64,000 nucleotides of DNA from Utricularia gibba (GCA_002189035.1 NEEC01000013.1:1054001-1118000), one strand, 5' to 3'; positions 22,006 through 34,911 are shown, counted from the first letter of the stretch. Program-made: numbers and translations. The notes: a model not told the origin generated them from the sequence alone.

Positions 22006-25000
22006 ATGACGGCTTCCAACGGCGACCAACAGAAAGGTTCTCCGGTGACGGTGGTTGCTTTCTCAGCCAAATTCCAATACTCCTCTTCAAGCGAAGAGGA
22101 GGATGATGACAACGAGGGATACAGGTCGCCGGCGAGTAACGCCGACGGTGAGACAGAGCCCTCTGTTCTCGATCCGCGGGACCAAAACACCGCCGATAAC
22201 TGGATTCCTCGCAACCCATCTATGGTTCGGCTCACAGGGAAACACCCATTCAACGCCGAGGCGCCACTCCCGAAGTTGATGAGTTCGGGTTTCATCACGC
22301 CTGTTCCTCTTCACTACGTCCGTAACCACGGCCCGGTTCCCAAATCCACCTGGGAAGAATGGACAATCGAAGTTACCGGGCTGGTAAAAAAACCAGCCCT
22401 ATTCACCATGAACCAATTAGTAACCGAATTCCCATCCAAGGAATTCCCCGTTACCCTCGTCTGCGCCGGGAACCGCCGCAAGGAACAGAACATGGTGAAA
22501 CAGACAATTGGGTTCAATTGGGGTGCGGCAGGCGTATCCACTTCGGTGTGGAGAGGGGTTCCCCTCCGCACCGTGCTTATACGATGTGGGATTATGAGTA
22601 ATCGGAAGAGGGCACTGAATGTCTGTTTCGAGGGGGCCGAGGATTTGCCCGGAGGCGGCGGATCGAAGTACGGGACGAGCTTGAGGAAGGAAGTGGCGAT
22701 GGATCCAGCGAGGGATATTATATTAGCGTATATGCAAAACGGGGAGAGATTGACGCCGGATCATGGGTTCCCGTTGAGGATTATTATTCCCGGATTCATC
22801 GGCGGGAGAATGGTGAAGTGGCTGAAGCGGATATTCGTCACGACGGCGGAATCCGATAACTATTACCATTACAAGGATAACAGAGTTTTCCCGTCGAGCG
22901 TGCACGCCGAGCTCGCGGATTCTCAAGGTATCCCATCCATCCATTCATCCACTTTTGACTTCACCTTCTTACCATTGTATTTCTCTTTCCATGTTGGAAC
23001 GAGCCTTTCCCTAGAAATAAAACACATGCATGGCCCTAAGTTTCGGTATGCTTGGAATTTTCTTTTTCATTTTTTCAAAGTATCATAAATCCGAAATATG
23101 AGGGCTGAGATTCATGTATGGGGCTGTGGACAAGACAAGTGGTCGGCCACGTGCTTCAGAACCCACATCCACAGTTGGACACAAGTGATTGGCTCTACTG
23201 GATTCCCGGCGCAAATGTGCACAGTTGATGATTGTCACAACTGTTGTGTTGCAGGGTGGTGGCACAAGCCGGAGTACATCATAAACGAGTTGAACGTTAA
23301 TTCAGTCATCACCACCCCATGTCACGGAGAGGGGCTGCTCCTGAATGCTCAGACTGCATACTCCTTGAGGGGCTACGCCTATTCTGGTGAGTTGCACACC
23401 CAGCCAGTGCTTGAGTGATGATTTTTGAATGAGAACTGAACTGTAATTTCGAATTGGAGGGGGCGGGAGGAGAGTGACGAGGGTGGAGGTGAGCATGGAC
23501 GGCGGTGGCACGTGGCGAGTTTGTGCTTTGGACCGGCCTGAGAAACCCAACAGGTATGGGAAGTACTGGTGTTGGTGCTTCTGGAGCTTGGAGGTGGAGG
23601 CGGGGGAACTCCTGAGGGCCAAAGAAATCGCTGTGCGGGCGTGGGATGAGGCCCTCAACACGCAGCCGGAGAACCTCATTTGGAATCTTATGGTGGGTTA
23701 TATGAGTCAGTGTCTGGATTGGTTGTTACTGTAGCTTGTGTTTGATCATTAGGAGCAATTTCAGGGGATGATGAACAACTGCTGGTTCCGAGTGAAGGTC
23801 TCTGTGTGTCAGGCACAAGGTGAAACTGCAATCGTGTTTGAGCACCCGACTTTGCCGGGGAACGACACAGGGGGTTGGATGACCAAGCAGGTCCGGTCCG
23901 TTCAGGAGGACAAGAGTGTCTCGTTACCCAACGCCCCTTCTGATGTTTTCTCCGTCTCTGAGGTTGAGAAGCATCGGTCTACTGATTCCGCCTGGATCAT
24001 CGTCCACGGACACATATACGACTGCACCCGCTTCCTCAAGGATCATCCCGGAGGAGCCGACAGCATTCTGATCAATGCCGGTACGGACTGCACTGAGGAA
24101 TTCGACGCCATTCACTCAGCTAGTGGGAAGAAAATGCTCGAGGAATATAGAATTGGGAAGCTCGGTATCAATGGCAAGATCAGTGAAGAAGACGCATTTC
24201 AGGTTACGTCCTATCCCGAGAGTCCCCTGACCGCCACAAAAGGTGAAAGTATTGCTCTGGATCCACATCAGAAAATCTCCTGCAAGCTGGTGGCCAAAAC
24301 AACGCTAAGTCACGACGTTCGATTACTCCGATTCGCCTTGCCGGAATCGGAACAGTTGCTGGGATTACCTGTGGGGAAGCACATCTTTCTCTATGTTACC
24401 GTACAGGGGAAGCTCTGCATCCGAGCCTATACTCCGTCGAGCGACCCCAGAGCTGTCGGTTATTTTGAGTTAGTGGTGAAAATCTACTTCAAAGGCAAGC
24501 ATCCTGACTTCCCTGACGGCGGCTTAATGTCGCAGCATCTGGACGCGCTCGAACTGGGTTCCTCTGTGGAGGTAAAGGGGCCCGTTGGCCACATAGAGTA
24601 CACCGGACAAGGTAGCTTTCTGGTCCATGGGAAACCCAGATGTGCTAAGAAGCTAGCGATGATTGCGGGCGGCACAGGGATCACGCCGATTTACCAGGTG
24701 ATGCAGGCGGTAATGAGCGATCCGGACGATCGGACGGAGATGCACTTGGTGTACGCAAATCGAACTGAGGAAGATATCCTGCTGAGAGAGCAGATCGATT
24801 CTTGGGCAGAGAAGTGCCCTGAGAAGTTAAAAGTTTGGTATGTGGTTTCAGAAAGTGTGAAGCAAGGATGGAAATACAGCGTCGGAATCATCAACGAAAC
24901 TGTGCTGAGAGAACATATTCCGGCAGCTTCCGAATATACCCTGGCCCTGGCTTGTGGACCTCCGGGAATGTTGCAATTCTCCGTGAAACCAAATCTGGAG

Positions 25001-25042
25001 AGAATGGGTTATGACCTTGTGGAATCACTATTCATATTTTAA
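22006..25042 (+). CDS. NIA: Nitrate reductase (NADH)
   Basis: Reduces nitrate to nitrite in the cytosol, the first step of nitrate assimilation. Exons 22006-22927, 23255-23386, 23460-23692 and 23765-25042 join in frame to 854 residues. The Mo-cofactor domain has the ligand Cys153 ([14 protein letters not shown]), followed by the dimerisation domain ([20 protein letters not shown]). The hinge carries KSVSLP, matching the phosphoserine/14-3-3 site (KSVSTP in Arabidopsis). The cytochrome b5 domain has the heme histidine motifs DHPGG and AIHSA. The FAD domain has RAYTPSS and the NADH domain has GGTGITP, ending ACGPPGM...F. The three introns match plant NIA genes. It is slightly shorter than the usual roughly 900 residues because hinge 2 is short. 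The acidic N-terminus is typical. CGPPG replaces the common CGPPP. Confidence 0.97.
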
Positions 25043-25981
25043 GGAAGGTTCTGTAAAATTTTTGAAGTATATTTATATTTTTTTTAAACAATAAAAATTA
25101 TTTTATTTTATGATATTATTAATTATAAAAATAATTCTATCAAAAATAATTTAAAAAATATACTATAAAAATTATTTTTAAAAAATTAAGAAATGAGATA
25201 CTTTTCCATTCTTATTTTTATTTTTAACTAAAATTTTGAAAAGTACTTTTAAAATTTTAAAATTTTTAAATATTATTTTTAAAGTAAGAAATAGAGAGAT
25301 TAATTAATATTGTTATTTTTAAAACTTTGAATAATAATGCATGAATTTAATGTTTTAATCTCAAAAAATTATGTTTATTAACATTTATATATTATCTTAA
25401 AAAATAATCAAAATTATTAAAAATAATTTTTTACGGAATATTCCTTTGATATGAAAAATAATTCTATATCTATTTTTACAGTTTTCTATAATACTTATAA
25501 TCTTTTTCATTTATATCAATTATTTATATTTTGTTAAAGTAATTTTGGAAAAATATAAGTAGATTTTAAAATTTTTTCAATAAGGCTGCTTTAGTTTGCT
25601 AGACAAGTGTGATGATGTTTCTAACTCTCAAATGTGAGTACATTGTCCCATTGTGAATTCACACAAGAAATGTCAGCCTGTTAGTAAATAGTGGAATCAA
25701 AAGTTATTATTATTCCTTCGCTCACACAGTTTCAAAGTAGACAAAAAGAAAAAAAAACCATGATCCCATAGAATTATTGGAAACTTTTGACTGAAGAGGT
25801 TGAGTCCTCAAGTACAACAAGTCACAACCCACATCTCGTGTTCAACGATTTATTGCCCCTAACAACACAATGTATTAAAAGACTTAACGGGAGATGGAGA
25901 ACGACTTCCAGAAGCACACACGCACAAAAAAGAAGAAATAATGTCCAAGAGAGGCGCGGATCCATCAGCGCTGCATGGCAA
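25043..25981. other. AT-rich spacer
   Basis: Mostly A and T runs following the nitrate reductase stop. No gene or defined repeat is seen. The GC content rises near 25790, towards the 3' end of the phylloplanin-like gene. Confidence 0.6.
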
Positions 25982-26458
25982 TCACCACGGCAACGGTAAC
26001 CATGGAGTAGCATACACATTGTTGTTGGATGGGACGCCTGGAAGCGTCAGATTTCCCGTAGGCAAAAGCGCTGCCCTTAGAATGCCACTAGTGAGTATCG
26101 TGCATGAAGGATCTGCAGGAAGCTTGATGGTGAGAACGCAGGGAAGAGGTGCGAAGGGCAGAAGCGTCACGTTGGCGAGTTTATCAGCTCCTAGCGAAAA
26201 CCTAACCACTCCGTTGGCATCGGTGTTGGTTGTAGCCACCAGAATCGACGCCCAGTTCTTTGCGATGCAACTCAGTTGCACGGGCTGACTAACCAGAGGT
26301 TTCCGAATTACAAAACAATTTCCAGTGAAGCTGCAGCATGCACTCGCGGTCACGTTTATGCCGGTCAAGGTGGCGTTTATTCCGTCTGCGGTGGCCGCCG
26401 GCAAGGTGACGCCCAAGACCAGGAGGGTTGCTCCAAGGATGCGGAGGGCATGAGCCAT
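25982..26458 (-). CDS. Phylloplanin-like secreted protein 1
   Basis: Single exon of 158 residues starting at 26458. A signal peptide covers about residues 1-25 (MAHALRILGATLLVLGVTLP...ATA). The mature part has the family pattern: a glycine/asparagine-rich start, a Cys-rich stretch (SACCSFTGNC), QPVQLSCIAKN, a TTNTDANGVVRFSL segment, and LPCVLTIKLPADPSC near the end. Phylloplanins are small leaf-surface proteins, secreted by trichomes in tobacco and reported to inhibit fungal or oomycete germination; this role is inferred from family, not shown here. Several N-x-S/T sites suggest glycosylation. Two relatives lie at 28510-29033 and 47335-47840, both on the same strand. This copy is intact. Confidence 0.8.
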   Translation of the reverse strand: MAHALRILGATLLVLGVTLPAATADGINATLTGINVTASACCSFTGNCFVIRKPLVSQPVQLSCIAKNWASILVATTNTDANGVVRFSLGADKLANVTLLPFAPLPCVLTIKLPADPSCTILTSGILRAALLPTGNLTLPGVPSNNNVYATPWLPLPW

Positions 26459-26530
26459 CTCTTTTTCTTGTCTTGCGCAGTAACAATTACCGAAGGAGTG
26501 TTTCTATGCTGAGGAGCAAAGTGAATGGGG

Positions 26531-26540
26531 CTTTAATAAA
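26531..26540 (-). promoter_or_regulatory. TATA-like box of phylloplanin-like gene 1
   Basis: The minus strand reads TTTATTAAAG about 73 bp upstream of the ATG at 26458. It is a plausible but not perfect TATA element. Confidence 0.35.
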
Positions 26541-28509
26541 GGGGCAAATGTACATTAAAATAATAGAGTTTATTAAAAGTAAACTCCAATAATACATGGC
26601 AAACTAGTTGAACTTTGACCCCAAAAACATAAACAAAGAATAAAAAAATTGAATTTGCATATTGGTAGAATAATTTAATTACAATAAATTAAAATTATTT
26701 ATATTTAATTAAACATATCTAATCTGATTTATAAATTTATATTTAAAATAATATTGTATTCAGTTGATAAAAAATCAAATCTCGCGTGATTAAAAATTAT
26801 ATAAATATATTATAAATCATGGGTATATTAGAGAATAAATCTATCAAATATACGTAATTCTCAATATAAATATGTCTACAGTCCCAAGACACCTTGACCT
26901 GAAGCACGCACGAACAAGATAACTTGATATAACTTTTGCTATATAAATTATATGTGAAAAAGCATACACGTGGGGTACATTAGGCGTTGAAAAATGAAAT
27001 AATATAACACTTACCAAGTTGAAAGTTTGGGAAGAGTAAAATAACTGACTACTGGATGATGCGCATACATTGAATTTGGATGCCCTAATTTTGGGGGCTT
27101 TTGGGCCTTGACAAGATCTGCTACCCTACCGACAAAGAAAGACAACCAGGCATTGAATTCGACTGTTGTTGCATAATTTGCCCTAAAAACCGCAGATTCC
27201 TTTTGATTTTTTTTTCAAAAAAAACACCTGTGGCTAAAAATCGAGAACGAATATTAGTTTTATTATTTTTTGATTTCATTCTCGCTTTTTTATTTCATCA
27301 ATTGTTGTGGTGTCGATAATGGACACGTAGTAGGGCATCAACCACGCGTGACTTCAATCCAGAAAAAAAATGATTAAATTGAAATTGTTGAAATTCAAGA
27401 TGCCATGGACAGGTAAACTCGTGCTCAAATGTTGTAAGGTTACTACAAGGTTAAGTCGAATGATGATATTCTGCACTCGTCATATACCTAATTTCTCGTT
27501 GTTGTTTTTTTTTTTTTTTGGAATTTCAATTTCATATTCCCGTTCTCAATCAACTCTTAGGATATATTTGATATTGTAGTTTCGTTAATTATATACTTAA
27601 ATTATTTTCATTAAAATAAGTATATGTTACGTAGTTAAAGTTGAAAGTTGTTATGATATGTAAGTTTGTGTTGAATAAAAATATTTAAAATTGATAGAAA
27701 AAAAAGTACTTAAGCTGCATATACTTTTACAAATAAATTTTAAATAGTTTTATTTTTAAATACGAGTAATTTTTAATTCAAAAACTCTAAAATTTAGAAA
27801 TACTTATTATTTTTAGGAAACAATAGAATTCCAACTTCTACTTTTAAAAAAAAATTCTCAAAAAGTTGATTTTCGAGAAGTTACACTAAATAGAACCTAA
27901 AATTGTTTGATTAAGAGAAGAGTTTTCAAATAGATACGTATGCAGGAACACGTATGTCTATACTTTCCAACACGTGTATTTAGAGCCATAAACAACAATA
28001 TCAAACACTGACTTTAAAGTTTACTCATTCTCTCCTTTGTATCTGTGAATTGGTAATTTTTTTTTGTGGAGTCAGCACATGGTAATCAAGACCATGACAT
28101 GGCGTAAATCACTTCTGCCCATGCGGAACATGATGAGCATCGAACTGCTAGTCCTAGATTTGCACAAGTCGAAATTGCGCCAGTTATGTTTTGTGCATGG
28201 CAGTCATATTACACTCATATGCACAACTGCATGCACCCTTCCACCCTCTCGTTTGCAAAGGTGTTTCTCTGTGATTCATGTTTGGGGTTGTGTTATTACT
28301 GGCTATGGCATGCTGTCTTTCTTTGGGCCAAAAAAATATGGTGTCCATTGACCAAACATTGCACGTCTCACGTACAAAATAAACGACACAAGAAAGGACA
28401 CGTGAATGAGGGGCCATTGGGAGCAACAACACCTTATTGCATGAACTGAACATGGTCAACGACTCTTACAGGGAAACCTTGAAACGGGAAAGAGAGTGCA
28501 GTCTGTTGA
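26541..28509. other. AT-rich spacer with one dispersed repeat copy
   Basis: No gene is supported. The only recognisable piece is a repeat at about 27237-27376, which recurs at about 37657-37812. The rest is AT-rich with long T and A runs. Confidence 0.55.
27237..27376 (+). repeat. Dispersed repeat R2, copy 1
   Basis: Reads aatcgagaacgaat, tgatttcattctcgct, caattgttgtggtgtcgat and agggcatcaacca. The same order is seen at 37657-37812. The motifs cgagaacgaa and ttcattctcg form a short internal inverted repeat. Confidence 0.7.
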
Positions 28510-29033
28510 TCAGATGGGCAACAAGACCCATGCCAAACCAATAGCATTGATATTCTTCCCGATGAACGGAAAATATATTCCGACAGCAAAAACTGGCGAT
28601 CTCAGTACCCCGCTACTGAGCGACGGGCAGGAGGCCGATGGGAGTTGGATGCTGAGAAAGCACGGAAGGGGCCCAATTGGCAGAAGAGTAAGATCAGACA
28701 ATTTATCACCCCCACCGTGAAGGTAACCGTTCCGGAGATATCCGTGGTAGCCGTACCCAACAGTACTTCCGCGATGTTATTCGTAAAACAGGACAGTTCC
28801 ACGGTCTGGTTAACCATGGGGGGAGCGGTCTTGTTGGCAAAGCAATTACCAAAGAAGCCGCAGCACGCGCTCACCGTTACGGTTAGCCCGGAGGGGCGGA
28901 TGGGGTTTATAGTTATGCCCGAAATGGGGTTTATGGATATGCCGGCTGCGTTGGAGGCCGTCGGGACGGTGGCGGTGGCTAGTAGGAGAAAGGCGGTGGC
29001 GAGGATAAAGAAAACAGGGTTTTCAGGAGCCAT
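28510..29033 (-). pseudogene. Phylloplanin-like secreted protein 2, one-base frameshift
   Basis: Starts at 29033 with a clear signal peptide (MAPENPVFFILATAFLLLAT...). It continues through VTVSACCGFFGNC and QTVELSCFTNN to TVTFTVG, parallel to copy 1. At the run of five C bases at 28709-28713 the frame is lost. The neighbouring frame continues the family exactly (DKLSDLTLLPIGPLPCF...) to a stop at 28510. One missing G on the coding strand explains it. It is either a pseudogene or a base-calling error in a homopolymer. A TATA-like TATTTAATA lies at 29070-29078 on the minus strand, about 40 bp upstream. With the frame read through, the length and ending match copy 1. Confidence 0.78.
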
Positions 29034-29897
29034 CTCTTTTGTGTCAAAGAACAACATTCCTGAAGAGGGTATTAAATAAGGGAAGGACTAATTAAAATAA
29101 ACATTCCCTTGGACATTATCTTGAACAAGTATTCAAAGTAAACTTGAATAATGGATGCATTGCTTGAAAATGAGGATAATTGGGCAACTTAATTAAGAGG
29201 TAATTACATGCAGCGTTGAAACAATTTTAAACTAATCTCACCTGTTTTGTCAAGTAAGCCTTCATCAGTCTGTTTTTTTTAGGTTTAGAGTAGCTTTTAT
29301 TTTGAAAAATGTTTTAAAAGGAATTTTTTTATTAAATACGAACAAATATTATTTCAAAAAACTAAAAAAAATCTAAAAAGCACTTTGTATTCTTAAGAAG
29401 CTTTCAAACTGACTATTTTTTTAAAAGTGCTTATCAAAAAACATAAAAATTAGTTTATTGATTTGTCAAATCAATTTATTGGTGACCGATAATCAATCTA
29501 TAAAATATGATGCTATATTCATAAAAATAAAAGGAGTACTGAACTATGGTAAAAACCACAAGAAAAGTTTTTAAGAAACATTACTCTAACAAATGCACTT
29601 CACCAGAACTTCTTCCACATAGACTTCAACAAAATAAGTCAACTTCGCCAAACATAAGCCCACTAGGGAAAAAGGCACAGAAATAAGAGGCTCTAAAGAA
29701 ATTCCAGACTTTGCAAGACAAGTAGTAGAAGCATATGGGCCCAAATATGGTGACAATCACTATTGACTTGTATTTAATTTTATATATTTTCATCTATTTG
29801 GCTTTCCTTGGAATTAAATTCCAATTTGAAAGATTAAATTCAATTCTAGATTCCTAATAGTTATACTCATGTTAAATTGTGATGAGATAATTCTTAT
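29034..29897. other. Spacer without recognised gene
   Basis: AT-rich sequence between the phylloplanin-like gene 2 promoter and the solo LTR at 29903. Nothing coding is recognised. Confidence 0.55.
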
Positions 29898-29902
29898 GTT
29901 CT

Positions 29903-31263
29903 TGATGACACACATTTTCTCTGCATTTTATAATGCAAAATTATTATGTTTTACTGTGGTTTAGGCTAGTTTTGTATGGTTTTTCATGTTTCATGTGTTC
30001 TTTAGCTTAATTTCATTTTTATGTTAAAAAGTGGACTAAATCCTTTGATTTAGTCCACCTTGCATCACTGATGATTGCTTAAATTCAGCAGAAGGATTCA
30101 CATCAAATCAGACTCACGAATGTGTGGAATAAGTAGAAAAGGGCACAACATCCGAAGAGAGACAAAGAGCACTATTCTGCTGCCTGTAATCTACAAGTTC
30201 AAATCAAGAACAATGATGGTGTCAGGAACAATGCATTAGAGTAAAAGAGAAGAGATATTTTTCGAAAAAGGCAGAGTGAGAGCTTCAGAGCGACACACAA
30301 GGGACTTCTCCTCCAATAACAAAAACACCGACTAGAAGAGGAGAAGAAGGGTTTCATCCTCAAGAACACCACCAAGGCCCAATCAAGTGCTACTGTTCCG
30401 GGCAATGAACAGTAGCAGATGGGAATCAAAACAATCTTTCACTTTATTTTCATTTACTGAATGTTTCTAGTTTTTTCCATTGACTTCCTTACCATGTTTC
30501 AGTTACTTTGGTTATTTGATCTTAATGACATTATGTTTTACCTTCTAAGTATGAATAGCTAAAACCTTAGAGATGCCTTAAAGTAAAGCATGGTGATATG
30601 GAGTTAGGGTTAAAAATGTAATTTATCTTTGTTCCTTAATTCATTTTTCAATCATTCCATGGGTAGACCTAAAGAGGGGAGCAAATAACTTCGCAATTCA
30701 GATGCTTGATTTAGAGGTAGACCAACAAATCAAGGTAGGAGGAGTAGGTATTAGTCCAAAGTAGAACCAGTAGAACCGGGTAGACTTAATTATATGCACT
30801 TTGCATACGGGTAGACCTAATTGAAATGTTGGTGATGATATTGGGGACTAGTTTAGACGAAAATATGATGAATGACCTGGATAGACTTGGGTTGTTTGGA
30901 GTTGTGAGCATAGGAACATGGTAAATTAAATTAAGCATCTTAGCACCACATCACCTGCATACCTTAAGGCATCTTAGTTTTACTATGTACTAGAACCAAT
31001 ATTTGTTATTTCCAACGTTGAGACTTGACCTTGTTCATTGAACTTGCTTACTACTGTTAGTTTGAGCTTAGACTAAAAACCACTGTTATTCCGAAATCTG
31101 CATCTGCTGAAACACTTACCAAGCACAAGCTCCTTGTGATCGACCATGAATTCCATTTTACATTTTGTGTTTAATTTGTATCTTGTGAAGATTAGGACTT
31201 ATAAATTTATTTGATATAGAATTCTATTTTTATTGCAATGATAATAGGAATTTTCGTTTATCA
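29903..31263 (+). mobile_element. Solo LTR, 1361 bp
   Basis: Starts TGATGACACACATTTT and ends TTTTCGTTTATCA. Flanks are GTTCT (29898-29902) and GTTCC (31264-31268), a 5-bp duplication with one change. The hairpin GTGGACTAAATC...GATTTAGTCCAC lies at 30031-30058, 128 bp from the start. Several gGGTAGACCt motifs between 30660 and 30890 recur, inverted, in the 42249 copy. Confidence 0.88.
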
Positions 31264-31682
31264 GTTCCTCATGAGACCTGCGAAGCAGATGAACTCTATC
31301 TTGAGCAATAACATAGGGAAGAAGATGGTGGAAAAAGGAAAAAAAAACTAGGGCGAATATGAACGATTGGGCCTTAGGAACATGTGAAACAATACTGACC
31401 TAATAGATGAAAAAATGGAAAGATCCACACGAGTAAGAGCCCACTACCAGAGCATGGAGTAAGGCTGCAATCCCAATGGCTATTTTCTTTACTGTTGAGT
31501 TACAAATTTATACCTATAAATTGTACACTGTCTAGAAAAAACGAGAGCTATTTTCTTCAGTAAAAACACTATACAACTTTTGCATCTTCAAAGGCAAGGC
31601 TCCTAGTTCGTGAGCTACACATACTCTTTCAACTCATTGATCCATAATCCATTAAAAAGTTTCTGATTTCCTTGGAAAAATT

Positions 31683-32350
31683 TGATAACACATATTTTGC
31701 TGTCATTTAGGTGTGATTTTGAATGTTTTGTCACTCTTGATGCGAATTGGAGCATTTTCAAAAGAATGGACTAAATCACTTGATTGATGTAAGTTTCTCT
31801 AAATAATCATTATGTGTGAGATTCATGTGTCTAATAAAATTTATAACTCAATCCACATAAAATATTCATAAAATCAAGACAAGCATACATTAATCGGGTT
31901 CGATTACAAAGAGCTTGTGTTGCTAAGATGTGAACATTATACATTATCCAAATTCATCTTCAATGTAATATAGAATAAATGAACAACATGAAGTAAAATG
32001 AAACATATAGCAAGAAACACAACAAGTAATATGCATGGGGACTGGGCAATGCAGGAATGATGCCTTTGAAAGTTTAGTAATGTGCTAAATTTGTCATGGT
32101 TCTGAAATTTTACGAATGAACTCTAACTTGAAATGTGCTCTGTAAGTTTTTTTAAAAATTTTTCAACTCTAAAGTTTATTAATCAATGATGTTTAAGATT
32201 TCATAGGAAAACTTAGAACTAAATCTAATTGGTTCTATTGGCATCTATTTGAGAAAGTTCAAATAATTACGTACATTTAAATTCCTTCATCTACCTCTAA
32301 ATCAAGTATCTTAGGTTTGATTTATTTTCCAATATGTTGTCATCCGGTGG
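31683..32350. repeat. Rearranged fragments of the same LTR family
   Basis: Begins TGATAACACATATTTT and has a decayed hairpin half (tggactaaatcac, 31773) as in the LTR 5' end. It then switches to sequence of the opposite orientation (aaaatttataactcaatccaca, then gattacaaagagcttgtgtt at 31911), which matches the 42300 region. It looks like a deleted or internally inverted LTR. The right limit is not defined. Confidence 0.55.
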
Positions 32351-33764
32351 TCATCTTCTTTCTAGAAATAATCAATTAGATACTTGATTTACGATTGATT
32401 TTTGTAGAAAATAAAGAGGGGTGACCCATACAATATGAAAATCGAAAGTACTAATTATGCAAGAGATAAAGATTCATCTATATAAGATATTAGGAAATGT
32501 TGCCTTGAAGATTGCAATACAAATTGGCATTCAATCACAAACTGAGAGATATCAAGACAATTTATGTAAATGGAAGCTATCTAAAAGTTGGTTGGATGGA
32601 GGAGCATAATGAGATGTTGCTTCCTTTGGATGAATCAAGATACCTCTCTCTCCTAGAAAAAAAATAAGATGCAAGAATGTGTGATGTGTTGGGAAGTGAT
32701 GAGAAAATTCTCAACAATCTGATGCCATTGGTGAAGAAGAGAAAACCTAAGGACAGAACATAGGTTGAAAAAGAGGAACTAAATTTGGACTACCAACCGG
32801 GGGCCTTTTAATCATGGTTCAAACTTGAAGGTAAGTTATCATGAAGAAAATATCCAAGAGCAGAAGTTTAGTTTACCATCAAGACAACTAGCCAAAGCCC
32901 ACAATTTTAAACTCACAATGGGCATATAACCGTATAAATAGGAGTATATACATATAAATTATGTAGAATGCTTTGACAAAAAAAATCACTTTTGCTTCAG
33001 ATGTTCTTAAAATCCTTAAGTTCGGAGGATAATGCTTCAAGTTAAGAAGTCTTAATTTCACGCTTCAAGATAGGAAAGTACAACCTTAAATCCTTTTAAA
33101 GGCAGTAAAGAGAATGTAAAATGTTTAGTTTGTAGAATGTTGTAATGAGCATAATGTACTCCAAATGTCTTGAACGTCCTATGTGTTGGAAGATCTTCAA
33201 TCTTATATAGGAGTAAAATTTCCTGCCGTTGAGATTGTTTATTGAGACCAGAAGGAAAATGTCCCTCTAAACACAAAGAGATGACCCTCCTATCTTTGAT
33301 GTGATCTAGGTACAGTGAGCCAAACATAATGGGTACCCGACATAAATGCCTGAGGAGGTGTGCATTCTACAGCTATCATCGTGAGCTTTCGAAATATGGG
33401 AATTCACTTGGCTCGATCATTAGGAATTGGCCAAAATGCGGGAGAATTATAGCAAACAATCCCACATCACGATTTGAAAGTATACTTAGACTTCACATGT
33501 ATTTGCTTGACTTATCCAATCTTTAATGATCTGCAATTTCTTATATACTATTTCACTTTGAAATCTTGATGTAGAATTATTTGTTCTAATAGGAAGTTCG
33601 TTTGCAGTAAGTTTTCTCCAGGTATTATACTATTTCTACTCGACTACATGACTGCTTGTTTCATCTCGTTTAAGTCCACTTGCTTCATTGAATTAAGCAG
33701 CCCATTGGAAGTCAACGACATTCCTAGAAACAAGGAAATATGTCACCACTTGCAGATATATGGA
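32351..33764. other. Spacer without recognised gene
   Basis: No gene supported. A minus-strand open stretch at 33058-33327 reads like a retroelement scrap (HIKDRRVISLCLEGHFP) but I cannot place it in a family. Confidence 0.45.
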
Positions 33765-34164
33765 CAAAGAGGTGCGACATATGGAATAAGTGTCATTTTA
33801 TCATAGCATTTTATGCACGTATATATACTAAAACTTTCCTAATGTGGAGCCTATTTAGTTGCTGAAGTGAGACTTAACTTTGTATTTAGTATGCGCAAAA
33901 TATATTTAGATTATGAGAATGATTTTTTTCTTATAAGAGATATTCCAACAACTATAAACATTAATGTTGTACATGTTAGAGAAAATCAACTTTAGTGCAC
34001 ACGAAGCTTTATCTTGAGTCCTTGAATTAGAATTTTTAATTAGGTTATGGGTACTTGGATTCACTTTTGGGTATTTAGCTGAGTTTCTATGTAGATCTTC
34101 TTTATTGTATTGATTCATATGCCATGCTCATTACTTTCGCAAAGACTACTTCATTCTTCAATTC

Positions 34165-34355
34165 CTAACTGTTAAAATTAAGTATCAGATGAATCGGACG
34201 ATCACACATAAAATTTATATATACAAGAAACGTAAATCACATTAGAAAAGATTATGCTTAACCGATTATTTGTAATTTATAATTTTTTTATATATTTGAT
34301 TATTTTATTTTAAAATCTCGATGTAATATTGTTTATTCTCATACTAACCATGTTA
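34165..34355 (+). repeat. AT-rich dispersed repeat R3, copy 2
   Basis: Contains gttaaaattaag, atttgtaatttataattttt, tatatttgattattttattttaaaatc and aatattgtttattctcata in the family order. Part of duplication unit A. Confidence 0.6.
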
Positions 34356-34911
34356 GTTATTCCTCTTGGAGCTTCATAAGGTGAACTTGGACAAGCTCAT
34401 CATCAATTAACAAAATTTTCAGAAATAATTAATGGTTTTAACTTATTCTTTTTTTTTTTTTAAGATCTCAAGGCAGTTATCATGAAAGTGGGTCATTGCA
34501 AAATCGTTCTTTTTATTTCCCGTTTTTGTTTGTGTGATGGGTTGAAATCTGGAGACACGCCATAACCGTCCTGTCCTAAGGCGGCACCAAACCTATGCAT
34601 TCAAGCTTACCAGATGTGCCTACCTTCAACGGACCCCTGTAATAAAAATAATGGTGGCCGTACGAGTGGAGATGGATCCCCGGCAGTGAAGGACCTCCCA
34701 TTCGGCACCTCCGTGGGGGGAGATGTGGCTCATTCACAACCTCAACAGTTTTACGCATCTGCAACATTTGACAAGTCTGATTCTTTATTGCCGAAAATCG
34801 CTTTCAACTCTGCATATAATTTGCGGATGGAGTTTTCTTGAACCAGCCACATTTTCTCTCTTCTTGCTTTTTCGTTGATCACCCACACGCTACTTTATTG
34901 TGTCTGTCGCA

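Noticed and set aside
34576-34767. Minus-strand open frame conserved in both duplicated leaders (39461-39655)
   Set aside because: It is conserved only because the DNA is duplicated. The frames differ at their ends and the changes are not codon-biased, so it is probably not a protein.
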